Below the pieces are notes generated by a model, which was not told the DNA's origin, did not search any database, and saw only the letters and a list, made by a program, of their open reading frames with translations. From assembly GCA_023665905.1 (NCBI GenBank), contig JAMPDA010000001.1:245583-309582 (forward strand): DNA of 64,000 nt, written 5' to 3'. Position numbers and translations under genes: made by a program. The stretch is from Roseburia sp. GTDB taxonomy: Bacteria; Bacillota; Clostridia; Christensenellales; Pumilibacteraceae. Within the stretch, counting starts at the first letter, position 1. The number at the start of each line of letters is the position of its first letter. This document shows positions 27,625 through 38,785 of this stretch, one piece after another.

Positions 27625-28583
27625 AGTCCGCGGAGCGCGTAAGCGGCGGCGTCAGTAAGCCTTGCCGCCACGTCGTATCTGTCGCCGTTAACTATACAGC
27701 CGGACGCGAGCTTGTGCCCGCCGCCGCCGAACTGTTCGGCGACCGCCGCAACGTCGGCATGCGAGGAGCGGAACGAAACGCGAAAAAGTCCGCCTTCCTG
27801 CTCGCACATGGTTATAGCTATCTGCACGCCGCCTATGCTCGTGGCGGTGTCTATAAGCCCTTCCGTGTCCTCGCTCTTGCAACCGCATTCCGACAGATCG
27901 TCGAGGGAAATACACATAAGCGCGATCTTGCCGTCTGCGTACATTCTGAGTCCGCCTATAGCGCGCGCCATGAGCTTTATACGCCCTAAGCTCTTGTTGC
28001 AGTATATACTGTGATTGAGCTCGCCTACGTCTATGCCGTAGCCGCAGAGCTTAGCCGCCGATTCAAACACCCTCGAATCGGTGTTGGAGTGCATAAAATG
28101 TCCCGTGTCCGTGGAAATGCCGACATACAGCATCTGCGCCATTGTTTTGTCTATAGCGCCGACGGCGGAAAACAGCTCGTAAAGTATCGAGCATGTGCTT
28201 GCGGCCGTGGGGTCGATATAGTTTATCGCGCCGAACTTTCCGTTTGTTGGATGATGGTCTATGTTTATGCTGTTTGCGGCGTCCTCGAGCTGTCTCCTGT
28301 ATGCGCCGAGGCGCTTTTCGTTGGCGCAATCGACCGCAATGAATAAGTCGTATTTGTCGCAGCTTGTGTTGCAAAAATCTTCGTATTCCGGCATAAACGC
28401 AAACGACGGCGATTTTTCCGCGTCGCACACCGCGTCCGCGCGTTTCCCGAGCGCTCTGCAAAAGTGCCTGACGGCGAGCGCCGAGCTTATGCAATCTCCG
28501 TCGGGACGTATGTGACCGCATATCAATACAGCGTTGCTGTTTTTGATCGCGCCTATTATTTCATTTATCGCCGTCGTGTTCAT
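27621..28583 (-). CDS. nrnA: DHH/DHHA1 phosphoesterase NrnA (nanoRNase / pAp phosphatase)
   Basis: Encodes 320 residues. The N-terminal DHH domain has GHIRPDGDCISSALAV and the DHHPTN motif. The C-terminal DHHA1 domain has GGGGHKLASGC. NrnA degrades very short RNA oligonucleotides and dephosphorylates pAp. It overlaps rbfA by 23 nt, and rbfA-nrnA-truB is a conserved order. Confidence 0.94.
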   Translation of the reverse strand: MNTTAINEIIGAIKNSNAVLICGHIRPDGDCISSALAVRHFCRALGKRADAVCDAEKSPSFAFMPEYEDFCNTSCDKYDLFIAVDCANEKRLGAYRRQLEDAANSINIDHHPTNGKFGAINYIDPTAASTCSILYELFSAVGAIDKTMAQMLYVGISTDTGHFMHSNTDSRVFESAAKLCGYGIDVGELNHSIYCNKSLGRIKLMARAIGGLRMYADGKIALMCISLDDLSECGCKSEDTEGLIDTATSIGGVQIAITMCEQEGGLFRVSFRSSHADVAAVAEQFGGGGHKLASGCIVNGDRYDVAARLTDAAAYALRGL

Positions 28584-28922
28584 TGTGTAAACCTTTTATC
28601 AATACGTCTATATGCTCATAGTACGCCTGCGATCTGTCCGCCTTGAAAACTATCTGCGGAATTATGCGCATTTCGCTCATTTGCTCCGAAAGCAGTTTGC
28701 GAACATAGCCGGCGCAACCGTTAAGCGCGTCCAAAACGGCGCTTTCGTCGTTTTCGATATACACGTATACGGTGGCGTGCCGCAGATCGCGCGAAACCTC
28801 AGCGTCCACCACGCTCACTCCGTGAATACGCGGATCGGATATCTCCGTTTCCAATATAACGGCGACGTTGCGTTTTACTACGCTCGCAACGCGTTCCGTT
28901 CTATGGCTTGTGCCGCCGCGTT

Positions 28923-28926
<4 letters not shown>
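28561..28926 (-). CDS. rbfA: 30S ribosome-binding factor A
   Basis: Encodes 121 residues with the single KH-like fold: RVASVVKRNVAVILETEI, DPRIHGVSVVDAEVSRDLRH and MRIIPQIVFKAD. It helps mature the 5' end of 16S rRNA. Overlaps infB by 4 nt. Confidence 0.95.
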
Positions 28927-31454
<2,528 letters not shown>

Positions 31455-31790
31455 TTATACGTTACCTCCGTAAACCGACTGTGTGCTGTACATCGGACTT
31501 GCGTCCGCGTATCTTATCATCTCTTGTGCCATGTTCTCGTTTGTCACGCCGAGCGCCTTGACGTTCTTTCCGACCGTCGCCTCGAGCGACCGAGCGTGTA
31601 TGACGGGTATTCCGAGCCGCCGACCGAGCAGCGATATCCCGTCTTTTAAGTTGTCCGACGCGGTGTCGCTCACCGCGAGCACTCGAACGTTTTTAGCCGT
31701 TTTGAGCGCGTCCAAGCCGTATACGATCTGACCGGAACGCGTAGCAAAGCCTATCATTGCGACAAACTTATCTGTCGTTTTGTTGCCCAT
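31455..31790 (-). CDS. ylxQ: L7Ae-family RNA-binding protein YlxQ
   Basis: Encodes 111 residues from the ATG at 31790; a GGAG ribosome site lies nine bases upstream, and it overlaps ylxR by 23 nt. The KFVAMIGFATRSGQIVYG start and the ASDTASDN-like AVSDTASDN segment fit the ribosomal L7Ae-like family. Known to bind kink-turn RNA; the cellular role is unclear. Typical position between ylxR and infB. Confidence 0.9.
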   Translation of the reverse strand: MGNKTTDKFVAMIGFATRSGQIVYGLDALKTAKNVRVLAVSDTASDNLKDGISLLGRRLGIPVIHARSLEATVGKNVKALGVTNENMAQEMIRYADASPMYSTQSVYGGNV

Positions 31791-32055
31791 TCCCGATCGC
31801 TCCGTCGCAAGCCGCCACAAAAGCCTCGTACACCTCGGCGTCGATCTGCGTCTTGAAAGCTCTGTTGAGCGCGCGCTTTTTTACCGCGTCGCGCAGGCAG
31901 CTTCCGCTTCTGCAAATGTACGCGCCGCGCCCGGGCGTACGTCCGTCGGCGTCGATAACGATCTCTCCGTCGGGTTTGCGCACTACGCGCAAAAATTCCG
32001 ACTTGTCCGCTTGACGACGGCAAACTACGCAGGTACGCAAGGGCACATGCTTCAT
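31768..32055 (-). CDS. ylxR: YlxR family protein (DUF448)
   Basis: Encodes 95 residues with the family signature PLRTCVVCRRQADKSEFLRV at the N-terminus and GRTPGRGAYIC, including the CxxC pair. YlxR/RnpM has been reported to bind RNase P in Bacillus; its role here is inferred only from family. Overlaps nusA by 4 nt. Confidence 0.93.
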   Translation of the reverse strand: MKHVPLRTCVVCRRQADKSEFLRVVRKPDGEIVIDADGRTPGRGAYICRSGSCLRDAVKKRALNRAFKTQIDAEVYEAFVAACDGAIGNGQQNDR

Positions 32056-33215
32056 TTTGTAAGGTTCTCCTCGAGATCGCCGAGGTCCTCGTCGAATACG
32101 TCGAAGTTGTCGCTGCCCATTTGCTCCGCGCGCTCCGTCGCCGCCTTGACCTCGCTCTCCATAGCCGAATACGGCTTAATGTCTATCTTCCAGCCCGTAA
32201 GCTTTGCCGCGAGCCGCGCATTAACGCCCTCGCGCCCTATAGCAAGACTTAGCTGATCGTCCATTACGACTACTCGCGCGGACTTGTCATCCTCTTTGGC
32301 CTCGACCATGACGACCTTTGCCGGAAGCAATGCGCGAGCAATGAACTCGAGCGGATCTTCGTGCCAAGGAATAATGTCAATCTTTTCGCCGCCGGCTTCC
32401 GAAATTATGCTGTTGACGCGCGAGCCGCGGTTGCCTACGCAAGCGCCCACGGCGTCTACGCCCGAATCGGTCGCATACACAGCCATTTTTGTACGGGATC
32501 CGGCTTCGCGGACTATCGCTTTTATGACGACTACGCCGCTTGCGATCTCGGGAACTTCAAGCTCGAAAAGCCTGCGAATAAACCCTGCCGACGAGCGCGT
32601 AACTATGACCTGCGGTCCGCGCGGTCCGGGTTTTATGCCACGCACGAAAACCTTTATCTTGTCGCCCACTTTAAAGCGGTCGTTGGGAAGCTGATCTTTG
32701 GGGTACAGGATCGCCTCGAGCTTTTGTATTTCCACGCACACGTTTTTGCCGTCTATACGTTGGACGATACACGTCACGAGCTCGTTCTCTTTTTCGGCAA
32801 GCTCGCCGTACGCCTTTTCGCTCTCGACGGCGCGAAGCTTTTGCGTGACTATCTGCTTTGCCATTTGCGCGACGATCCTGCCGAAGTCGTTGGCGTCCAC
32901 AGGTCCGTAAATATCGTCGCCCACCTTGTATTTTTTATCTATCAGCCGAGCGTCCTCGAGGCTGATTTCCGTTTCGCGATCGACGACCTGCTCGACGACG
33001 CGCTGGCAAGTATAGATATTAAACGTTTTAAGCTCGGGCGTCAGCACTATCTTGATCGATTTTGCAACGCCGTACTGCTTTTTGTACGCGCTTGTAAGAG
33101 CGTCCTCCAAAGCATCGATAAACACTTCTTTTTTTATTCCGCGTTCCGTTTCCAAATCGGAAAGCGCGTCGTAAAAATCCGCGCGGAGTGTAAGTGTCGA
33201 ACTTTTCTTTGCCAT
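32052..33215 (-). CDS. nusA: Transcription termination/antitermination factor NusA
   Basis: Encodes 387 residues from the ATG at 33215, which has GGGAG upstream; a longer frame has no such support and would run into rimP. The N-terminal RNA-polymerase-binding domain is followed by S1 (DDIYGPVDANDFGRIVAQMA region), KH1 and KH2 (VGNRGSRVNSIISEAGGEKI; IGREGVNARLAAKLTGWKID). The acidic tail is short. It controls pausing and termination. Confidence 0.96.
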   Translation of the reverse strand: MAKKSSTLTLRADFYDALSDLETERGIKKEVFIDALEDALTSAYKKQYGVAKSIKIVLTPELKTFNIYTCQRVVEQVVDRETEISLEDARLIDKKYKVGDDIYGPVDANDFGRIVAQMAKQIVTQKLRAVESEKAYGELAEKENELVTCIVQRIDGKNVCVEIQKLEAILYPKDQLPNDRFKVGDKIKVFVRGIKPGPRGPQVIVTRSSAGFIRRLFELEVPEIASGVVVIKAIVREAGSRTKMAVYATDSGVDAVGACVGNRGSRVNSIISEAGGEKIDIIPWHEDPLEFIARALLPAKVVMVEAKEDDKSARVVVMDDQLSLAIGREGVNARLAAKLTGWKIDIKPYSAMESEVKAATERAEQMGSDNFDVFDEDLGDLEENLTK

Positions 33216-33259
33216 TTTGATTTCTCCCGAATATGTTTTTATTTGGTTTTCGTCTTGAT

Positions 33260-33736
33260 TTAAAACTCGACGTGCGGTCGCACCAGCGCTATGGCGGAGC
33301 ACGGAATATCCTTCGATCCGTCCTTGCACTCCACCGTAACATGCTCGTCCGTGCGCTCGATGAGCGTGCCTATTATGAGCTTATCTTTGCTGCCGGCAAG
33401 CGGCGCGTAAAGCTTGACTTCCACGGAAACACCGTAGTTGCGCTCGAAATCGCGCTGTGTTTTAAACGGCCTGTCAAGCCCGGGCGACGACACGTCCAAG
33501 CAGTACGGCGCCGAAGCCGTGGGGTCTAACGCGTCGAGCGGAGCGTCGAGCGCATTGGACACTCTTTCGCAGTCGTCGAGCGAAACGCCGTTTTCGGACG
33601 CGATATACACGATAAGATGTTTTTCGCCGTAGCGCGTGACGTACTCGATATCCACAAGCTCGTATCCGAGCTCGCCGAGCACTTTTTCTATCGTAGGTCT
33701 TGCCTTTTCGATAACGCCGTTTATGACTGCCTCCAA
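33260..33736 (-). CDS. rimP: Ribosome maturation factor RimP
   Basis: Encodes 158 residues: LGYELVDIEYVTRYGEKHLI and the conserved VSSPGLDRPFKTQRDFERN block identify it. It assists 30S assembly. First gene of the rimP-nusA-ylxRQ-infB operon; the leader contains a hairpin and a predicted promoter. Confidence 0.95.
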   Translation of the reverse strand: MEAVINGVIEKARPTIEKVLGELGYELVDIEYVTRYGEKHLIVYIASENGVSLDDCERVSNALDAPLDALDPTASAPYCLDVSSPGLDRPFKTQRDFERNYGVSVEVKLYAPLAGSKDKLIIGTLIERTDEHVTVECKDGSKDIPCSAIALVRPHVEF

Positions 33737-33745
33737 TTAGCAAGC

Positions 33746-33768
33746 GAGAGCGGGCAAAACCCACTCTC
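33746..33768 (-). promoter_or_regulatory. Leader hairpin upstream of rimP
   Basis: On the minus strand GAGAGTGGG, a 5-nt loop and CCCGCTCTC form a 9-bp stem (one G-U pair), about 10 bp before the rimP start. No U-run follows, so it is not a terminator. A role in regulating the nusA operon is an inference from its position. Confidence 0.55.
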
Positions 33769-33792
33769 ACACTAACCATCATTGCTATAAAT

Positions 33793-33821
33793 AATATACT
33801 ACTTTCATACGCGAAACGCAA
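33793..33821 (-). promoter_or_regulatory. Predicted promoter of the rimP-nusA-infB operon
   Basis: Minus strand: TTGCGT (33816-33821), 17-bp spacer, TATATT (33793-33798), about 57 bp before rimP. The same TTGCGT hexamer is used in front of rpsB. Confidence 0.5.
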
Positions 33822-33856
33822 GCGTTTTATAAAAGTTTTTATTACAATTTTGCCGC

Positions 33857-35332
33857 CTAAGCAAGCCGCTTCTGCATAGCGATAAACGCCTTAGCGGTAG
33901 CTATCGCGTCCGACAGCGCTCTGTGCGCCGTGTCGTTTACTATTCCGAGCATCTCCGTGACGCGCGCAAGTGTTAAAACATCTATTCCCTTCAGCGCGCG
34001 CGGCGCCAGCGCCTGCGTATCGAAAGTGATCCTGTCGCCGAACACCCAGCCGTATCTGTTGCCGTACTTTATCAAGAACGGGAAATCGAACGCAATGTTA
34101 TGCGCGACGAGTTTGCAACCGTGCGTAAACTTGTAAAAATCGGGTAAAACGTCGTCTATGAGCGGCTGACCTTTGACCATTTCGTTTGTTATGCCCGTTT
34201 TTTGCGCCACCTCGTCGGGGATATGTCGCTGCGGATCTATGAGCGTGGTGAACGTTTCCGTTATCGCGCCGTTCACGAATTTGACCGCGCCTATCTCCGT
34301 CGGCTTATCCCTGCGAACGGACAGACCGGTCGTTTCAAAGTCGAACGCGACAAACGCGCCCTCGAGCGACGGCGGCAACTTTTCGCGCACGTCGAACAAG
34401 CTCGCCTGCACATACTCCTCGTACGGAACGGGCGTCACCGTTTCGTAATTTTTCGGCACTTCCGGCAGACCCTGCGGCTTAAGCTCGGGCGCGTTGCAAA
34501 GCGCAAGCGCGTTTACGAACATCACCGTTTCGTCCGTCCTTCCGCGCTCCGGCGTTGTGTTGCCCACTGCGCACACCGTTTTGTTTACGCACTTTGCAAA
34601 GTCTATCTTAACGCCGTCGTCAATAAAATACTTGCAGTGTAACGACGTTTCGCCGTCGCACAGCAAAAACTTTTCGTACAGTCGCGGCTTGGAAAAATCG
34701 TTGCCCTTACTCAAGAACTCCGTCGGCATCGTCAGCACGCCGCAGACCGCTATGTTCTTGTTATTGCCGGACACGCACGCCGCCGAAACAGCCGACTTTT
34801 CGCCGACGATGCCGATGACCGGATCGCCTATATCCACGGCGTAAGTTCTTATCGCATCGCCCGTTTCCCCGTTGGGCGCATAGTCCGTAACGTCTACGGA
34901 AACCTTGATGCGCTCTACGAAATTATTGGCGTAAAACTCCTCGAGGCGCGGCAAAAAACCTTCTTTTGCAAGCGCGTACATGCTTTTGTGCATCTTCATT
35001 TTTACCGAGCACTCGGGAGATATCTCCGCCGTCACCGTTTCCGCCGCCGAACCGACGTACGGAAATTTAGCCATAAACGCCGTCGTGATGTCGCGGAGCG
35101 CACGGGCGCTTATTTTCTGCGGTTTGATATCGAGCTCCGTCGGCACGTTGAACGCGCATATCTCCGAAACGGCGGACTTAAGCTGCGAGTATCCGCTTTT
35201 CACTTCGTTCAGCCTGTCCTCGGCACAAACAACGGACACCGTGGCGACGTCGCCGAGCGCGACATTCGGAAATCTTAAATCGGCGTATTTCCCGTTGGTT
35301 TTTTCGTTTATTTCGCTGTAAAGTTTATTCAT
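33857..35332 (-). CDS. PolC-like protein with OB and DEDD exonuclease domains, no polymerase
   Basis: Encodes 491 residues. The C-terminal third is a DnaQ-type 3'-5' exonuclease with all five catalytic residues: D331 and E333 in FDFETTG, D416 in AFDFPFL, H470 and D475 in AHRALSD. The middle (about 192-282) resembles the PolC OB fold, and the N-terminal 170 residues resemble the PolC N-terminal region (FLPRLEEFYANNFVERIKVS). PHP, palm, fingers and thumb are absent. It lies between ispG (8-nt overlap) and rimP, the usual polC locus of Firmicutes. Likely a reduced polC or an exonuclease paralogue; a full polC must then lie elsewhere. Confidence 0.75.
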   Translation of the reverse strand: MNKLYSEINEKTNGKYADLRFPNVALGDVATVSVVCAEDRLNEVKSGYSQLKSAVSEICAFNVPTELDIKPQKISARALRDITTAFMAKFPYVGSAAETVTAEISPECSVKMKMHKSMYALAKEGFLPRLEEFYANNFVERIKVSVDVTDYAPNGETGDAIRTYAVDIGDPVIGIVGEKSAVSAACVSGNNKNIAVCGVLTMPTEFLSKGNDFSKPRLYEKFLLCDGETSLHCKYFIDDGVKIDFAKCVNKTVCAVGNTTPERGRTDETVMFVNALALCNAPELKPQGLPEVPKNYETVTPVPYEEYVQASLFDVREKLPPSLEGAFVAFDFETTGLSVRRDKPTEIGAVKFVNGAITETFTTLIDPQRHIPDEVAQKTGITNEMVKGQPLIDDVLPDFYKFTHGCKLVAHNIAFDFPFLIKYGNRYGWVFGDRITFDTQALAPRALKGIDVLTLARVTEMLGIVNDTAHRALSDAIATAKAFIAMQKRLA

Positions 35333-36374
35333 TGCAGTCCCCGACTTTTTGCTCTATCAGCTTCATGAGTTCGGGCAAGATCTGCGAACTGTCTATCGTC
35401 TTTACGACCTTCCCTTTTATGAACAGCGCAACTTTATCCGCGCCGCCGCCTGCGACGCCGAAATCGGCATCGCGAGCTTCGCCCGGGCCGTTTACGACAC
35501 AGCCCATTACCGCGACCTTTATCGGCACGGTGATGTGCTTTGTCGCGTCCTTAAGCGCGTCCACAGTAGACTTTAAGTCGTACTTACAGCGCGAGCACGT
35601 GGGACACGATATTATCTCGCAATAATTGCGGTCCACTCCGGCTTCCTGCAAAATGAGCCGCGCCGCTTCCACTTCCTTTACGGGGTCGCCGGACAGCGAC
35701 ACGCGCACCGTATCGCCTATGCCGTCCGCGAGCAGCGAACCTATGCCTATGGCGGAGCGCACTATGCCGCGCAGGTCCGTACCGCTTTCCGTAACGCCCA
35801 AGTGCAACGGGTAATCGACGCTATTAGAAAGCTTACGGTAAGCGTCCACCGTGGTCTTGACGTCGGACGATTTGACCGATATCACGGTGTCGTAAAAACC
35901 GAACTTTTCGAGCAGCCGAACGTTTCTTAGCGCGCTTTCGACGAGCGCGTCGGACGGCGGCTTGCCTATCAGATCCTTTTCGAGCGAGCCGGTATTGACG
36001 CCTATCCGTATGGGCACGCCGTGCGCCTTGCACGCGTCCACCAATATCTTGACCTTACTCTCGTCGCCTATGTTGCCGGGGTTGAACCGAATTTTATCGA
36101 AACCTATTTCACAGCATTTTACGGCAAGCCGATAATCGAACTGTATATCGGCGACGAGCGGCATGTCCGTTTTGCCTATTATTTTCGTGCACGAGCGCAC
36201 TTCGTCGTCGCTCGAAACGGCTATCCGCCCGATGTCGCAGCCGCCGGACTGCAATGCCAAAAGCTGTGCAAGCGTAGCTTCGCTGTCGAGCGTATCCGTA
36301 TTTGTCATGGACTGCACGGCTATTTTGTTGCCGGCGCCTATCGTTATGTTTTTTATTTTTACGCTTTTACTCAC
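35325..36374 (-). CDS. ispG: 4-hydroxy-3-methylbut-2-enyl diphosphate synthase (flavodoxin)
   Basis: Encodes 349 residues, the two-domain bacterial IspG. The [4Fe-4S] ligands are visible in the C-terminal domain: SCPTCSRC and VMGCVVNGPGEA, the latter followed by the conserved E. It catalyses the sixth MEP step. It starts 9 bp after rseP ends. Confidence 0.96.
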   Translation of the reverse strand: MSKSVKIKNITIGAGNKIAVQSMTNTDTLDSEATLAQLLALQSGGCDIGRIAVSSDDEVRSCTKIIGKTDMPLVADIQFDYRLAVKCCEIGFDKIRFNPGNIGDESKVKILVDACKAHGVPIRIGVNTGSLEKDLIGKPPSDALVESALRNVRLLEKFGFYDTVISVKSSDVKTTVDAYRKLSNSVDYPLHLGVTESGTDLRGIVRSAIGIGSLLADGIGDTVRVSLSGDPVKEVEAARLILQEAGVDRNYCEIISCPTCSRCKYDLKSTVDALKDATKHITVPIKVAVMGCVVNGPGEARDADFGVAGGGADKVALFIKGKVVKTIDSSQILPELMKLIEQKVGDCNE

Positions 36375-36383
36375 GCGTATAGT

Positions 36384-37646
36384 TTACAACGCAAAAGACA
36401 AAATGTCAACAATCAAAACGAACAACAGCAAAACTATCATGCCGACGAAGTTTATAGTGTTCTGAATTTTTCTGTTTATCGGTTTTTTGCGTATCCATTC
36501 CACTGCCGTAAACACGATCTGCGCGCCGTCGAGCGCCGGAAACGGCAAAAGATTGAATATCGCGAGATTGCTCGCGAGCAGCGGCAAAAGTATCAGTATG
36601 TTCCGCCAATTCGCCGCCGATAACTGCGCCATTGTGTTGACCGAACCGATAGGACCCGTAACCGAAGTTATGGGTATCTTGCCCGTAATCAGCTGCCCGA
36701 ACGAGCCCAAAATAGCCCAGGAAAGCTTGAACGTGTACGGAACGCAATACTTAAACGCGTTTGCCGCGGTAGCGCCGACGGTGACGGTTTGCGACACAAA
36801 CCCAAAGCCGACATATGTCGATATTTCGCCGCTTTCGTCGGTGACGGAAACGGTCCTGCGCGTGACGGGCACTTCCGTCACTTCGCCGTCGCGATCGACG
36901 GTAAACGTAACCGTTTCGCCCTCGTCCACCCTGCTCGCAAGGTCCGAAAACGCCTTCATCACCGTTATTTTTTGCCCGTCTACCGCGAGCACGATATCCC
37001 CGACTCGAAGGTTCGGGCAGTAAAGCTGACCGCTCGGATCGGAATACACCGAAGTTATTTGCGGCGCGGCGTAGCCGACTGACCAGATGTAAATAAGCGA
37101 AAAAATAATTGCCGATATAAAATTGAACACTACACCGCCGAGCAAGACTATAATGCGCTTCCAGGGCTTTTGCTCGTAAAACGTCTTTAGCGGTTTCCCG
37201 TCCGCGTTGGTGCGCACCGCTTGAGCTTCTGTCGCTCTCTCAGTTTCCGCACACTCGTCTATTTTACTGCGCATTACGTAGAACAGTAAATCGCCGTCCG
37301 CTTCTTTTTCGACCGTCGCCGCGTCGGCTTTTGCCTGTTCGGCGCCGTCCGCGGATATATTATCCGACGTATCGACAGCCGCCTTTACATCGGTTTTATC
37401 GCTCTTAGCATCTCCGTCGTCCGTTTCGCCGAGAAAAGCGCAATACCCGCCGAGCGGAAGCATGCGTAAGGAAAACAGCTCGCCGTTCTTTCGGCGCTTT
37501 CCGAATATTTTAGGTCCGAACCCGACGGAAAACTCCTCGACGGTAAAGCCGAGGATCTTTGCGGCGGTGTAATGCCCGAGTTCGTGTATGAGCACCATCA
37601 CGAGTAAAATGACGATCGATAAAATTATAAACGAAAAATACTCCAA
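36384..37646 (-). CDS. rseP: Site-2 intramembrane metalloprotease RseP/RasP
   Basis: Encodes 420 residues. The zinc motif HELGH (21-25) is in the first membrane helix and the second active-site motif NLLPFPALDG in a later one. A PDZ domain lies between (about 205-260). The family cleaves anti-sigma factors and leftover signal peptides within the membrane. Oddity: residues about 77-155, between the second helix and the KPWKR segment, are an extra acidic, Ala/Asp-rich, low-complexity insert of some 75 residues. Confidence 0.93.
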   Translation of the reverse strand: MEYFSFIILSIVILLVMVLIHELGHYTAAKILGFTVEEFSVGFGPKIFGKRRKNGELFSLRMLPLGGYCAFLGETDDGDAKSDKTDVKAAVDTSDNISADGAEQAKADAATVEKEADGDLLFYVMRSKIDECAETERATEAQAVRTNADGKPLKTFYEQKPWKRIIVLLGGVVFNFISAIIFSLIYIWSVGYAAPQITSVYSDPSGQLYCPNLRVGDIVLAVDGQKITVMKAFSDLASRVDEGETVTFTVDRDGEVTEVPVTRRTVSVTDESGEISTYVGFGFVSQTVTVGATAANAFKYCVPYTFKLSWAILGSFGQLITGKIPITSVTGPIGSVNTMAQLSAANWRNILILLPLLASNLAIFNLLPFPALDGAQIVFTAVEWIRKKPINRKIQNTINFVGMIVLLLFVLIVDILSFAL

Positions 37647-37666
37647 TTCGCGCTCCGAGCAGTCGA

Positions 37667-38785
37667 TTACATATTCAAGTATATTTTGTCGTAAATGCGA
37701 TTATGCGTTTCAAAAACGCTTTCGACGTCCGCTACGGCTTCCGCTCTTTCGTGCTGCATCGCGCGTTCCACCGTAGGAACTATCCGATCGAACGGAAGCC
37801 TGCGCTCCAAAAACAGTCGTACCGCCGCTTCGTTAGCCGCGTTGAGTATTACGGCGGCGTTTCCGCCGGCGGCTATCGCCTGCCGCGCGAGCTTGGGCGC
37901 GGGGAATTTATCCTCGTCGGGAGCGAAAAAGCGCAAGTTGAGCGGAAGATTTAACTCGTCGAACAAACGCGGCGCATGGTTGGGATAAGACAGCGCGTAC
38001 TGTATGGGCAGTCGCATATCCGGCGCGCCGGCTTGCGCCTTTATCGAGCCGTCTTTGAACTCGACCATGGAATGTACGATACTTTCGGGATGTATCACAT
38101 AGTCTATGTTTTCGGTGTCGAACAGCCAACGCGCTTCTATTATCTCGAGCGCTTTATTCATCATCGTCGCGCTGTCCACGGATATCTTTTTGCCCATGTT
38201 CCAATTCGGATGCGCGACAGCCTGTTCGGGCGTTATCGACGAAAACATATCTTTGGGCGAAAAATAGAACGGTCCGCCGCTCGCAGTGAGTATTATTCGC
38301 TTAAAATCGCCGCGCTCGCCGCGCAGGCACTGCCACACCGCGGAGTGCTCCGAATCCACGGGACGTATTTCGCCGCCGCGCTTTACCGCTTCCGTAACGA
38401 GCGCGCCGCCGGCTACGAGCGACTCCTTGTTTGCAAGCGCTATCACCTTTCCGTGCTCGAGCGCAGACATCACGGCTTTCAGCCCTATCATGCCGACGAC
38501 CGCGACCACTACGATATCCGCGTCGCACGCGGCGAGCTTACCGAGCGCGTCGTCGCCGCAAAGCACTTCCGCGGACGGACAATATTCCTTTAGTTTTTCG
38601 CGCAGCGAAGGATCGCCAACTCCGAGCAGTTTGCAGTCGAATTCCTTTGCATATGCGGACATTTTTTCTATATTCGAGCCGCAGGACAGCGCACAAACAG
38701 CGTATTCGTCGCGATTTGCACGTACAATGTCGAGCGTCTGCGCGCCGATCGAGCCGGTACAGCCCAAAACAGCTATTTTTTTCAT
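37667..38785 (-). CDS. dxr: 1-deoxy-D-xylulose 5-phosphate reductoisomerase
   Basis: Encodes 372 residues. The NADPH-binding GCTGSIGAQTLDIVR is at 8-22; LANKESLVAGG, the metal-binding PVDSEHSAVWQCL and the KISVDSATMMNKALEIIEA block identify it. It is the second MEP enzyme and sits between cdsA and rseP, as in most Firmicutes. Overlaps cdsA by 4 nt. Confidence 0.97.
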   Translation of the reverse strand: MKKIAVLGCTGSIGAQTLDIVRANRDEYAVCALSCGSNIEKMSAYAKEFDCKLLGVGDPSLREKLKEYCPSAEVLCGDDALGKLAACDADIVVVAVVGMIGLKAVMSALEHGKVIALANKESLVAGGALVTEAVKRGGEIRPVDSEHSAVWQCLRGERGDFKRIILTASGGPFYFSPKDMFSSITPEQAVAHPNWNMGKKISVDSATMMNKALEIIEARWLFDTENIDYVIHPESIVHSMVEFKDGSIKAQAGAPDMRLPIQYALSYPNHAPRLFDELNLPLNLRFFAPDEDKFPAPKLARQAIAAGGNAAVILNAANEAAVRLFLERRLPFDRIVPTVERAMQHERAEAVADVESVFETHNRIYDKIYLNM

